From Marinobacterium litorale DSM 23545 (lineage in GTDB: Bacteria > Pseudomonadota > Gammaproteobacteria > Pseudomonadales > Balneatricaceae): a stretch of DNA of 64,000 nt. Every line of letters begins with the position of its first letter. Position 1 is the first letter of the stretch. Positions 8,658-16,708 of the stretch are shown here, piece after piece. The stretch lies in contig NZ_AUAZ01000015.1 in assembly GCF_000428985.1 (NCBI RefSeq), positions 49,280 to 113,279 on the forward strand. The letters are read 5' to 3'. The notes under the pieces were generated by a model. It ran no database searches and was not told the origin of the DNA. It saw nothing but the letters and a program-made list of their open reading frames with translations. The position numbers and the translations under genes are program-made.

Positions 8658-9728
8658 ATGCTCGATATTAACCAGTATCTTAAGCTGATGGTCGAAAAGC
8701 AGGCGTCGGATCTGTTTTTCAGCACGGATGCGCCGGTGCAGATAAAGATCGACGGGCTGATGCGCCCGGTGGGAGAGAAAACTCTGCCGCCCGGCTTGAC
8801 CCATGAGCTGGCTTATTCGCTGATGAATGAGCACCAGACTCAAGTGTTTGAGTCGGACATGGAGATGAATTTCTCCCACAACGTGAAGGAGCTGGGGCGA
8901 TTTCGAATCAATGTCTACCGTCAGCGCGGTGACGTGGCTCTGGTTATTCGATTCATTCGCAACCGTATCCCCAGCATTCAGGATCTGAACCTGCCTGATT
9001 ACCTGCAGGAGCTGGTGATGTTGCGCAGTGGCCTGGTGTTGATCGTGGGCTCCACTGGATCCGGTAAGTCTACCAGCCTCGCCTCGATGATCGAGTATCG
9101 AAACCAGCGGGCCACGGGGCACATTCTGACGGTGGAAGATCCCATCGAGTATATCCACACCAACAAACGCTCTCTGGTTAACCAGCGTGAGGTTGGGATC
9201 GATACGCTCTCCTACGAAAATGCCCTGATGAACGGTCTGCGAGAAGCGCCTGATGTAATTCTGATTGGTGAAATTCGTGATCGACACACCATGGAGCAGG
9301 CGATTCGCTACTCCGAAACCGGCCATCTCTGCCTGTCGACGCTGCACTCCAATAATACAACGCAGGCGGTGGAGCATATCGCCAACTTTTTCCTGGATAC
9401 CGAGATAAAAAAGATCAGCCAGGATCTTTCCATGAACCTGCGGGCGATCGTATCACAGCGTCTGGTCCGCGATATTAATGGCAAATATCTGCCCGCCACA
9501 GAAGTTCTGGTTAACACGCCCTACGTAGCAGAGCTGATAGCGCGAGGCGACTTCAAGCGTATCCGGGAAACCATGGAACAAAGCAGCGACCCGGGGACGC
9601 ATACCTTCGATGCCAATTTGCTGGAGCTCTACAGTGCTGGACGCATATCGGAAGAAACCGTGTTGCAGAATGCGGATTCACGCAATAACGTCACGCTGAA
9701 GATGAAGCTGCTGGGAGCGGGGCGCTAG
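8658..9728 (+). CDS. pilU: PilT/PilU-type twitching motility ATPase
   Basis: 356 residues. N-terminal PAS-like PilT domain, Walker A GSTGSGKST at residues 131-139, Asp box around VEDPIEYIH, Walker B region APDVILIGEIRDRHTMEQA, and His box TGHLCLSTLHSNN. The hexameric ATPase family powers type IV pilus retraction from the cytoplasmic face. VEDPIEYIH and the overall sequence resemble PilU, the PilT-dependent paralogue, more than PilT itself. No pilT lies upstream in this window, where the two are usually adjacent. The stop overlaps that of the convergent downstream gene by 4 bp. Confidence 0.9.
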   Translation: MLDINQYLKLMVEKQASDLFFSTDAPVQIKIDGLMRPVGEKTLPPGLTHELAYSLMNEHQTQVFESDMEMNFSHNVKELGRFRINVYRQRGDVALVIRFIRNRIPSIQDLNLPDYLQELVMLRSGLVLIVGSTGSGKSTSLASMIEYRNQRATGHILTVEDPIEYIHTNKRSLVNQREVGIDTLSYENALMNGLREAPDVILIGEIRDRHTMEQAIRYSETGHLCLSTLHSNNTTQAVEHIANFFLDTEIKKISQDLSMNLRAIVSQRLVRDINGKYLPATEVLVNTPYVAELIARGDFKRIRETMEQSSDPGTHTFDANLLELYSAGRISEETVLQNADSRNNVTLKMKLLGAGR

Positions 9729-10480
9729 CGGTAGCGTTCGCGCTGCTCTCGTTCCCGCTCAGCCTGGTCGCGTGCTTTCTGCTCCGCTTCCTGCTGCTGG
9801 CGGATCTCCTCGGCGATCTTCTCACACTGCTCGATCTTGCGGGTCAGTGCAAAGATCTGAGCGTCAATCTGATACGCATTGTTGAATCCCTGAAGTCGGG
9901 TCAGTGCGCTTTTGTAGGAGTGCAACGCCACCTGAGGGCCGGCGACCTCCTCGGTTTGCTGGGCATCCATCAATTCCAGCTCGATGGTTAAGCGGGTGTA
10001 GCTCTGCTTCAAATGCCGGATCATCTCCTGGGCGGTATTTTTGTTGACCTGATTCTGTTTCTGCAGATCGGTAATAAACTGCGCAAGCTCCCGTATCAGG
10101 GCGCGATTTCTCCGCGCGTTGTCCCGAGTGTCGGAGTGCGTCAGTGAGCCCTGCGGGTACTGTCCCGGGTCAAAGGGCTGAGCCGCGATGCCGTTGAGCC
10201 GTTCCAGTTCGCGCCCATGGACCGGGTTGGCGTCAAGCTCCATAACCAGCCGCCAGCGTTTTTCCATATAGCGAATCAGCAGGTTGCGCATATCCGGAGT
10301 GACATAGAATGAGGGCAGGCTGGCAAGCAGATGGTCCGCGCGGCGGATCTGGTCCTTTAACGCAAGGAGTCTCATGCGTCGCGCCCGGCGCTGGCTTTCA
10401 ATCGATTGCACGATATAAGCGGTAATCGCCAGTACGGCAACGCCGCCTAAGATCAGCATGCCGGTTTCTGTTGGTGTCAT
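9725..10480 (-). CDS. Unknown membrane-anchored coiled-coil protein
   Basis: 251 residues with one N-terminal transmembrane segment (about residues 8-25, short periplasmic start) and a long, charged, mostly helical cytoplasmic part. The C-terminal 45 residues are nearly all E, Q, R, K and A (from EQCEKIAEEIRQQQEAEQ onward), a strong coiled-coil prediction. I do not recognise a family. Convergent with pilU; upstream lies the tRNA promoter region. No enzymatic motif is visible. Confidence 0.75.
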   Translation of the reverse strand: MTPTETGMLILGGVAVLAITAYIVQSIESQRRARRMRLLALKDQIRRADHLLASLPSFYVTPDMRNLLIRYMEKRWRLVMELDANPVHGRELERLNGIAAQPFDPGQYPQGSLTHSDTRDNARRNRALIRELAQFITDLQKQNQVNKNTAQEMIRHLKQSYTRLTIELELMDAQQTEEVAGPQVALHSYKSALTRLQGFNNAYQIDAQIFALTRKIEQCEKIAEEIRQQQEAEQKARDQAEREREQRERYR

Positions 10481-10575
10481 GAACGTTCCTCTGAACAGCG
10501 CTGCTCTGATTACCCCTGGAGCGGATGGGATCGTTTAGGCTTCTGATTCTATAGCAAATTCATGAAAAAAAATGC

Positions 10576-10604
10576 TTGACCCGTTATCAGGCTGTCATTA
10601 ATAT
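10576..10604 (+). promoter_or_regulatory. Sigma-70 promoter of first tRNA-Glu/Gly pair
   Basis: TTGACC at 10576-10581 and TAATAT at 10599-10604 are separated by exactly 17 bases, followed by a GC-rich discriminator, as is common for stable-RNA promoters under stringent control. The mature tRNA-Glu begins about 38 bases after the -10 element. Confidence 0.85.
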
Positions 10605-10642
10605 TTTCGCCGCTCCCAAACGTGAAGGGGGCGGCGAAATGT

Positions 10643-10718
10643 GTCCCATTCGTCTAGTGGCCTAGGACACCGCCCTTTCACGGCGGTAACAGGGGTTCGA
10701 ACCCCCTATGGGACGCCA
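10643..10718 (+). tRNA. tRNA-Glu (UUC), copy 1
   Basis: 76 nt including encoded CCA. Acceptor stem GTCCCAT pairs with ATGGGAC; anticodon loop CCTTTCACG gives anticodon TTC; T arm AGGGGTTCGAACCCCCT. Identical to copy 2 at 11250. Confidence 0.98.
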
Positions 10719-10736
10719 TTCTCTTCTAGAGATGTT

Positions 10737-10812
<76 letters not shown>

Positions 10813-10849
10813 AATCTTTTTTCGATTAGTTTTAGCTCTCTTCGTTCGT

Positions 10850-11035
10850 AGCCAGGTTAACCCCGCTTTTTATTGGTTGGGGTCACGACCGGAACGCCGG
10901 CCGGTTCTGGTCTCGTTTCCCGCTCCAAATCTCACTCCTTTGTAATCCAGGTTTTAGTACTTCGTAGAAAAGCGACCCTGCTTTTCACTCGTTGTGGCGC
11001 CCCCCAGTCAAGTTCTATTCTCACTTGGATAGTCG
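10850..11035 (+). repeat. tRNA-Gly-3'-end-derived repeats, first set
   Basis: After tRNA-Gly copy 1 comes a ~115-bp unit that ends at 10911-10927 with TCTCGTTTCCCGCTCCA, identical to the last 17 bases of the tRNA gene, preceded by GGTTGGGGTCACGACCGG at 10875. A second, more decayed unit follows (AAAAGCGACCCTGCTTTTC at 10969-10987, then GTTGTGGCG and a blurred 3' part). The units cannot form a full cloverleaf because the acceptor 5' strand and D and anticodon arms are missing. They resemble in layout the repeats after E. coli tyrT. Confidence 0.8.
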
Positions 11036-11179
11036 TGCCAGGCACTCAAAAAGTTGTCCAATCCCTGTTTTCCTCGCCGTAGAGCGGGCGCGATGGGATG
11101 GATCTGTGTATTTTTTAAACGCTTCCATATCAACGGCTTATCGAGCGGGATCGGAAAGCAAAAAAAATGGGTCAGGGTG

Positions 11180-11208
11180 TTGACGAGGGAGGGGTCGCTA
11201 CGTATTAT
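11180..11208 (+). promoter_or_regulatory. Sigma-70 promoter of second tRNA-Glu/Gly pair
   Basis: TTGACG at 11180-11185, 17-base spacer, TATTAT at 11203-11208. It lies 42 bases before tRNA-Glu copy 2, so the second pair has its own promoter unrelated in sequence to the first. I see no gene in the preceding 11036-11179. Confidence 0.75.
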
Positions 11209-11249
11209 TTGCGCCTCCTCGATGAGGAACGCGAAAGCGTATCGGCTAC

Positions 11250-11325
11250 GTCCCATTCGTCTAGTGGCCTAGGACACCGCCCTTTCACGGCGGTAACAGG
11301 GGTTCGAACCCCCTATGGGACGCCA
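11250..11325 (+). tRNA. tRNA-Glu (UUC), copy 2
   Basis: Identical in all 76 positions to copy 1, 607 bp downstream of it. Anticodon TTC, CCA encoded. Confidence 0.98.
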
Positions 11326-11343
11326 TTCTCTTCTAGAGATGTT

Positions 11344-11419
<76 letters not shown>

Positions 11420-11449
11420 AATCTATTTTCTCCTTTGCATGAATTTTTG

Positions 11450-11660
11450 TTCGTTCGTAGCTAGGGCGACCCCGCTTTTTATTGGTTGGGGTCACGACCG
11501 GTTCGCCGGCCGGTTCGAGTCTCGTTTCCCGCTCCAAATCTCGTTTCTTTGTAACCTAAACTTCAGCTACTTCGTATAAAAGCGACCCTGCTTTTCATCC
11601 GTTGGGGTCACGACCGGGTGCCGGCCAGTGAGTCTCGTTTCCCGCTCCAAATCTCACTTC
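11450..11660 (+). repeat. tRNA-Gly-3'-end-derived repeats, second set
   Basis: Two further units: one ending with CCA at 11536 and one ending at 11649. Distances between successive CCA ends are 117 and 113 bp. Each has a leader with GCGACCC then GCTTTT, GTTGGGGTCACGACCGG, and the tRNA 3' end TCTCGTTTCCCGCTCCA followed by AATCTC. The GACCCC...GGGGTC arms could form a hairpin in the transcript. Apart from these repeats the stretch 11420-11752 shows no gene. Confidence 0.8.
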
Positions 11661-11752
11661 TTGATCTACTCAGAGTTTTATTCATTCGCTGGTGATGCGC
11701 GTTAGATGTGCGGTGCGGTTTGTTGCCCGACGTCATCGCCGGGCATGGGTTA

Positions 11753-12163
11753 TCACGTGTTGAAAAGCCGGGTGCGTTCGGCGAGGTAATCAAACGGGCG
11801 GTTTTCCCGTTCGGCTTCTGCACGTGCCTCGTCAAGCTGGGCAAACAGTTCAAGCTCTTCATCGGCCATATGATGCAGGCAATCGCCGCCAAACAGCCAG
11901 AACAGGTCGCGCGCGACCAGGTGGACCAGCTGAGGGTAGGCGCGAACCAGTCGGGTCATCACCGCCTGGCCCTCTTCGAACGCCCATCCCTGATGTTGCT
12001 CAAACCCTTCCGCCAGTTCCGCAAACTGCTCCATGAACTCCCGGTCGATCGGATTGGGTGCCGGGTTACTGAATGGTTCCTGCTTGATCAGGTTGTTATA
12101 GGCAAGTTTCAACAGGTTGACGTGGTAGGTGTGGAAATCGGTCACGGTATCCTCAAACAGCAT
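11753..12163 (-). CDS. PA2817-like hypothetical protein
   Basis: 136 residues from ATG 12163 (an upstream in-frame TTG at 12199 would add 12 unlikely residues). Acidic, helical, soluble; motifs LFWLFGGDCLHHMADEELELFAQLDE and EFMEQFAELAEGFEQHQGW. I believe it corresponds to the family named after P. aeruginosa PA2817, mainly because in that genome, as I recall it, a gene of this kind sits beside tRNA-Glu/Gly genes and near the same ABC-2 exporter. That is memory of gene order, not an alignment. No function known. Confidence 0.7.
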   Translation of the reverse strand: MLFEDTVTDFHTYHVNLLKLAYNNLIKQEPFSNPAPNPIDREFMEQFAELAEGFEQHQGWAFEEGQAVMTRLVRAYPQLVHLVARDLFWLFGGDCLHHMADEELELFAQLDEARAEAERENRPFDYLAERTRLFNT

Positions 12164-12353
12164 GTTCAAAACAGGAATTGTGGGGATGGCCGGCGGCAAT
12201 CACAAGTCCGAGGTTGAAATGAAACCGTTGAGTCCCCATAACGTACTATCCTGTCGCTCCGTCTGGAGCCTTCTCGAACTTACCGCTTCCGGTGGCCTGT
12301 GGCTGTAAAGTTAGGTGCAGCGGTACTTTGTTCCAACAGACAATAGGATTTTT

Positions 12354-13271
12354 ATGACTGCGGCGCTGAGTATAAAGGATCTGCGCAAGACGTACGGCAA
12401 TGGTTTTGAGGCCCTGAAAGGGATCTCACTGGAGGTGCAGGAGGGCGATTTCTTTGCTCTGCTGGGTCCGAATGGGGCGGGTAAGTCCACCACGCTTGGG
12501 ATCGTTTCTTCGCTGGTCAACAAAAGTGGTGGGGCTGTTTCTGTATTCGGCCATGACATCGACCGCGATCTGACACGGGCCAAGCTATGTCTCGGCGTTG
12601 TGCCCCAGGAGTTTAACTTCAACCCGTTCGAGCGTGTGATCGATATCGTCATTACCCAGGCCGGCTACTACGGCATCGGCGCAAAACACGCGCGGGAACG
12701 TGCCGAGTTCTACCTGCGTAAGCTGGGGTTGTGGGATAAGCGTGACGAGCGGGCTCGTATGCTTTCGGGCGGGATGAAACGCCGCCTGATGATTGCGCGG
12801 GCTCTGGTTCACGACCCGAAAATGCTGATTCTCGATGAACCAACAGCGGGTGTTGATATTGAGCTGCGCCGCTCCATGTGGGATTTTCTTAGCGAAATCA
12901 ATGCCGCTGGCACCACCATTATCCTGACCACCCACTACCTGGAAGAGGCTGAGAGCTTGTGTCGCAATATTGCGATCATCGATCACGGTCAGATTATCCA
13001 GAACAGCAGCATGAAGTCCCTGCTGGCCAAACTTAACGTAGAAACCTTTGTACTGGATTTGGATCGTGATATCTCGGCCGCGCCGGAGCTGGAGGGTTAT
13101 CAGGTGCGTCTGCGCGATGCCCACACGCTGGAGGTGGAGGTGGAGAAGTCACGGGGGCTGAATCCACTGTTTTCCCAGCTGTCATCCCTGGACTGTTCGG
13201 TGGTCAGTATGCGGAACAAGGCGAACCGTCTGGAAGAGCTGTTTGTTTCGCTCGTGGATAAAAACCTATAA
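12354..13271 (+). CDS. yadG: ABC-2 type exporter, ATP-binding protein (YadG-like)
   Basis: 305 residues from ATG 12354 with AGGA seven bases upstream; the earlier ATG at 12315 lacks a site. Walker A GPNGAGKST at residues 38-46, Q-loop VVPQEFNFNPF, signature LSGGMKRRLMIARAL, Walker B LILDEPTAGVD, and the switch histidine in TTHYLEEAE. The gene pairs with the permease 12 bp downstream. The YadGH family is a poorly characterised ABC exporter of Gram-negative bacteria; its substrate is unknown. Confidence 0.92.
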   Translation: MTAALSIKDLRKTYGNGFEALKGISLEVQEGDFFALLGPNGAGKSTTLGIVSSLVNKSGGAVSVFGHDIDRDLTRAKLCLGVVPQEFNFNPFERVIDIVITQAGYYGIGAKHARERAEFYLRKLGLWDKRDERARMLSGGMKRRLMIARALVHDPKMLILDEPTAGVDIELRRSMWDFLSEINAAGTTIILTTHYLEEAESLCRNIAIIDHGQIIQNSSMKSLLAKLNVETFVLDLDRDISAAPELEGYQVRLRDAHTLEVEVEKSRGLNPLFSQLSSLDCSVVSMRNKANRLEELFVSLVDKNL

Positions 13272-13282
13272 GGAGTCGCTTC

Positions 13283-14056
13283 ATGCATAGCCAGTTGCTG
13301 TGGACAGCTTTCTGGACCATCGTCGTTAAGGAAGTACGCCGTTTCACCCGAATCTGGGCGCAGACGTTGTTGCCCCCGGCAATCACGATGACGCTTTATT
13401 TTATTATCTTCGGTAACCTGATCGGCTCGCGCATCGGTGAAATGGGTGGCTTCAGCTACATGGAGTATATCGTGCCCGGGTTGATCATGATGTCTGTGAT
13501 TACAAACTCCTACGGTAACGTGGTCTCCTCGTTTTTTGGTACCAAGTTTCAGCATAATATTGAGGAGCTGCTGGTGGCACCGGTGCCAAACTGGGTGATC
13601 CTGGCCGGCTACGTGATCGGTGGTATGGCGCGGGGCCTGATGGTGGGCTTTATCGTCACGTTGCTATCACTGTTTTTCACGGACCTGCAGATTCATCATT
13701 TTGTCGTGACGGTGACGATCGTATTACTGACCTCAGTCGTGTTTGCTCTCGGCGGATTTATTAATGCGGTTTATGCCACCACGTTTGACGATATTGCCAT
13801 TGTGCCCACATTTATTCTGACGCCGTTAACCTATCTGGGCGGTGTATTTTATAGTATCGAGCTGTTGCCCGGGTTCTGGCAGGGCGTTTCTCAGCTCAAT
13901 CCAATTCTGTATATGGTAAACACCTTCCGATATGGCATTCTTGGGGTCAGTGATATCAACGTGGGTTTCGCATTTGCGATGATTATCGGTTTTATCGCTG
14001 TGCTGGCCACGTTCTCGCTTCACCTACTTAAGATTGGTAAGGGCATCCGCAGCTGA
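13283..14056 (+). CDS. yadH: ABC-2 type exporter, permease (YadH-like)
   Basis: 257 residues with six predicted transmembrane segments and the conserved ABC-2 membrane layout (VPGLIMMSVITNSYGNVVSSFFGTKFQ, LTPLTYLGGVFYSIELLPGFW). Translationally close to the ATPase (12 bp) and its stop overlaps the queF start by one base (TGATG), so ATPase, permease and queF are probably one transcript. Confidence 0.92.
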   Translation: MHSQLLWTAFWTIVVKEVRRFTRIWAQTLLPPAITMTLYFIIFGNLIGSRIGEMGGFSYMEYIVPGLIMMSVITNSYGNVVSSFFGTKFQHNIEELLVAPVPNWVILAGYVIGGMARGLMVGFIVTLLSLFFTDLQIHHFVVTVTIVLLTSVVFALGGFINAVYATTFDDIAIVPTFILTPLTYLGGVFYSIELLPGFWQGVSQLNPILYMVNTFRYGILGVSDINVGFAFAMIIGFIAVLATFSLHLLKIGKGIRS

Positions 14057-14880
14057 TGAGCGAACATGAATCGATCAAGCAGTCTCCTTTGGGTCAGGGG
14101 ACGCGATACGTTAATCGGTACGACCCGACTTTGCTCTACCCCATAGCCCGGGATGTTAACTGGCAGGCGCGTGGAGTGGATCGTACGACGCTACCCTTTC
14201 GCGGTGTGGATATCTGGAACGCCTATGAGCTTTCCTGGCTCGACAGCCGGGGTAAGCCGGTGGTTCGTCTGGCGGAGTTCAGGATTCCGGCATCATCCAG
14301 CCATATCATCGAGTCGAAGTCGTTTAAGCTCTACCTGAACTCCTACAACCTGACCCGTTTTGGTTCTGAGTCGGAGGTGCAGTCGCACCTGCGTCAGGAT
14401 CTGAGCCAGGCCGCCGGTGCCGATGTCAGCGTGAAGCTTTTCAGGCCGGATCTGCCTGTTCAGGGCGGGCAACTGGAGGGACGCTGTATCGATGATCTGG
14501 AGATCGATGTCGAGCACTATACGCCAGAGCCTAACCTGCTTATTGCTGGCAACGAGGTAGTTGGCGAAACCCTGGTCAGTCATCTGCTTAAGTCAAACTG
14601 CCCGGTGACCGGTCAGCCGGACTGGGGCAGCCTGCAGATCCGGTACAAAGGGGGCAAAATCGACCGCAAGGGGCTACTGGCTTATATCGTATCCTACCGT
14701 GAGCATGGTGATTTTCACGAGCAGTGCGTGGAGAACATCTTTATGGATATCTGGCAGCGCTGCCGGCCGCAAAAACTGAGTGTTTATGCGCGCTACGTGC
14801 GCCGCGGCGGCCTGGATATCAATCCTTATCGAACGAGTATCAGCGACGAACCCGGAAATCCGCGCCTGGCGCGTCAATAA
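14056..14880 (+). CDS. queF: NADPH-dependent 7-cyano-7-deazaguanine reductase
   Basis: 274 residues, the length of the two-domain (type II) QueF. The family motif ESKSFKLYLNS starts at residue 86; catalytic Cys182 lies in SNCPVTGQPDWG with Asp189 in the same motif, and E and H of FHEQCVENI follow. It reduces the nitrile preQ0 to the amine preQ1 in queuosine biosynthesis, using two NADPH. Overlaps the permease stop; there is no queC, D or E in the window. Confidence 0.97.
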   Translation: MSEHESIKQSPLGQGTRYVNRYDPTLLYPIARDVNWQARGVDRTTLPFRGVDIWNAYELSWLDSRGKPVVRLAEFRIPASSSHIIESKSFKLYLNSYNLTRFGSESEVQSHLRQDLSQAAGADVSVKLFRPDLPVQGGQLEGRCIDDLEIDVEHYTPEPNLLIAGNEVVGETLVSHLLKSNCPVTGQPDWGSLQIRYKGGKIDRKGLLAYIVSYREHGDFHEQCVENIFMDIWQRCRPQKLSVYARYVRRGGLDINPYRTSISDEPGNPRLARQ

Positions 14881-14890
14881 GGAGAGTGAA

Positions 14891-15454
14891 ATGGAAGCCT
14901 TGGATCTGCTGCTTAATCGTACTTCCAGCCCGTTGCTGAAGGCGCCGGCTCCGTCGGCTGAGCAGCTTGAAACTCTGATGCGGGCGGCCGCTCGCGCACC
15001 GGATCATGGCTCTCTGCAGCCCTATCGCTTCCTGCGTATTGAGGGAAAGGGTCTCGAAGCGCTGGGTGAACTGTTCGTGGAAGCCAGCCGAGCCGAGCAG
15101 GGCGAGCTGGATGAGGCTCAACTCAAAAAGCTGCGCAGTATGCCGGGGCGTGCGCCGTTGATATTGGCTGCGATCGCGGTTACCCAGGAGCATCCCAAAG
15201 TGCCGGTCAGTGAGCAGGTGATTACAGCCGGGTGCGCCGCTCACGCTGTGGTTCAAGCAGCCAGTGCTCTGGGACTGGGTGCCATGTGGCGCTCCGGTGC
15301 TCTGGCGTTTAATCCGCTGGTTGCCAAGGGCTTGGGATTGCGCACCCATGAGCAACTGATTGGCTTTATCTACCTGGGGAACGTCATCAAGGAGAAACCG
15401 ACGCCTGATGCTGATCCTCATGCACTGATCAGCGATTGGCCGAGCCATGACTGA
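14891..15454 (+). CDS. Nitroreductase family protein (YdjA-like)
   Basis: 187 residues from ATG 14891, preceded by AAGGAG; the open frame extends upstream into queF but that part has no nitroreductase similarity. Features of the small YdjA class: RSSP-like start (LLNRTSSPLL), RAPDHGSLQPYRF for FMN binding, and MWRSGALAFNP with GFIYLGN near the C-terminus. FMN-dependent, NAD(P)H-using, natural substrate unknown. Ten bp after queF and overlapping the thioesterase gene by 8 bp. Confidence 0.92.
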   Translation: MEALDLLLNRTSSPLLKAPAPSAEQLETLMRAAARAPDHGSLQPYRFLRIEGKGLEALGELFVEASRAEQGELDEAQLKKLRSMPGRAPLILAAIAVTQEHPKVPVSEQVITAGCAAHAVVQAASALGLGAMWRSGALAFNPLVAKGLGLRTHEQLIGFIYLGNVIKEKPTPDADPHALISDWPSHD

Positions 15455-15923
15455 CCTGACGACTGATCCGGTTCAGTTTTTAAGCTGGCTGCATAAAAAT
15501 ATCCCGCTAACGAAAGCGATGCAGCTTGAGCGTCTGGACTATGACGGTGAATCACTCACGTTGACTGTGCCGCTGGGTCCCAACGTCAATGACAAGGGAA
15601 CCGGTTTTGGCGGTTCTATCGCCGCGTTGGCGACGCTGGCGGGCTGGTGTCTGACAACGCTGCAGCTGCGTGAACAAGGGCTCGATTGCGATGTGGTTAT
15701 CGCCCGCAGCGAGCAGCTTTTTGAGGCGCCGGTAACCGGTGCTTTTACGGCCCGTGTAGCGCGTCCGGATTCGGCCAGTTGTCAGGCTTTTATCGAGCGT
15801 GTGGCTACACGGGGGCGCGGGCGTCTGGAATTATCGGTGGATGTTGAGTGTGCCGGAGAGCGGGCGTTCACGATGACCGGCCAGTACGCGGCGATCCGGC
15901 GCCAGCCGGACACAACCCAGTAG
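15447..15923 (+). CDS. Hotdog-fold thioesterase (YiiD C-terminal type)
   Basis: 158 residues. NDKGTGFGGSIAALATLAGW is the characteristic glycine-rich helix region of the YiiD_C thioesterase domain (residues about 48-67). No fused acetyltransferase domain is present, unlike E. coli YiiD. Probable acyl-CoA or acyl-carrier thioesterase; substrate unknown. Overlaps the nitroreductase stop, so probably the last gene of the operon starting with the ABC exporter. Confidence 0.85.
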   Translation: MTDLTTDPVQFLSWLHKNIPLTKAMQLERLDYDGESLTLTVPLGPNVNDKGTGFGGSIAALATLAGWCLTTLQLREQGLDCDVVIARSEQLFEAPVTGAFTARVARPDSASCQAFIERVATRGRGRLELSVDVECAGERAFTMTGQYAAIRRQPDTTQ

Positions 15924-15937
15924 GACGCGGCTTCGAA

Positions 15938-16510
15938 TCATTGCCCTTGCGTCGGCTCTACACGTGTGGCTTTCTCGATCACCACCGGAACCACCGGGAC
16001 GTCGCGAAAGGGTGGCCGTGTCGTTGTTTCGACCTGAGCGATCCGGTCTACCACATCCATCCCTTCAGTCACTCTGGCGAATACCGCATATCCGGGTTGC
16101 CCCGGCTTACTGTCCAGGCGGTCGTTATGTTGCAGGTTGATAAAGAACTGACTGGTCGCGCTGTCAGGCTCCCGGGTGCGGGCCATCGATAGCGTTCCCC
16201 GCTCGTTACTGAGGCCGTTGTCGGATTCGTTGATGATCGGTGCGTTGGTTGCCCGGGTTTTGAAGTCGCCGGTCATACCGCCTGCCTGAATGACAAATCC
16301 CGGAATAACCCGGTGAAAAACCAAACCGTCGTAAAAACCTTCGCTCACATAACGTAAGAAGTTATCCACGGTTTTGGGTGCCTGCTCGGGGTACAGCTCA
16401 ATCTCAATATCACCAAGCGAGGTTTCCAGTCTCACCAGTTCGTTCGCATACACGGGGGATAGTGCTAAAAAAGTAAATAAAACAGCTGTTTTGGTTATTT
16501 TTTCTAACAT
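15938..16510 (-). CDS. Periplasmic cyclophilin-type peptidyl-prolyl isomerase
   Basis: 190 residues. Signal peptide at about 1-22 (hydrophobic core TAVLFTFLALSP, cleavage after VYA), then a cyclophilin domain: FHRVIPGFVIQAGG contains the catalytic arginine, and SQFFINLQHNDRLD and YAVFARVTEGMDVVD complete the active-site face. It accelerates proline isomerisation of envelope proteins, like PpiA. Convergent with the thioesterase gene (14 bp apart). Confidence 0.93.
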   Translation of the reverse strand: MLEKITKTAVLFTFLALSPVYANELVRLETSLGDIEIELYPEQAPKTVDNFLRYVSEGFYDGLVFHRVIPGFVIQAGGMTGDFKTRATNAPIINESDNGLSNERGTLSMARTREPDSATSQFFINLQHNDRLDSKPGQPGYAVFARVTEGMDVVDRIAQVETTTRPPFRDVPVVPVVIEKATRVEPTQGQ

Positions 16511-16708
16511 AAAACTTTCCTTTTAGGCGAATATGCAGTGGTTTTTGGCAGGTGTGGCGGTTTTTTTAGCCTCTGCTAATGTATAATAGCCCTTTCTAAA
16601 AAACGTATTTATTATACCGCAGCATATGAGTCTGCTGGGGCAAAGGATGCCCGTTCCTTGATTTTCACCCCGGCCTGCCGGGGTATATCCGGAGGGGGGC
16701 CGGAACCT

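Noticed and set aside
16667..16684. Hairpin ACCCCGG/CCGGGGT in the chemoreceptor leader as a riboswitch or terminator
   Set aside because: There is no T run and no match to c-di-GMP or other riboswitch cores that I could recognise; at most it is a leader stem.
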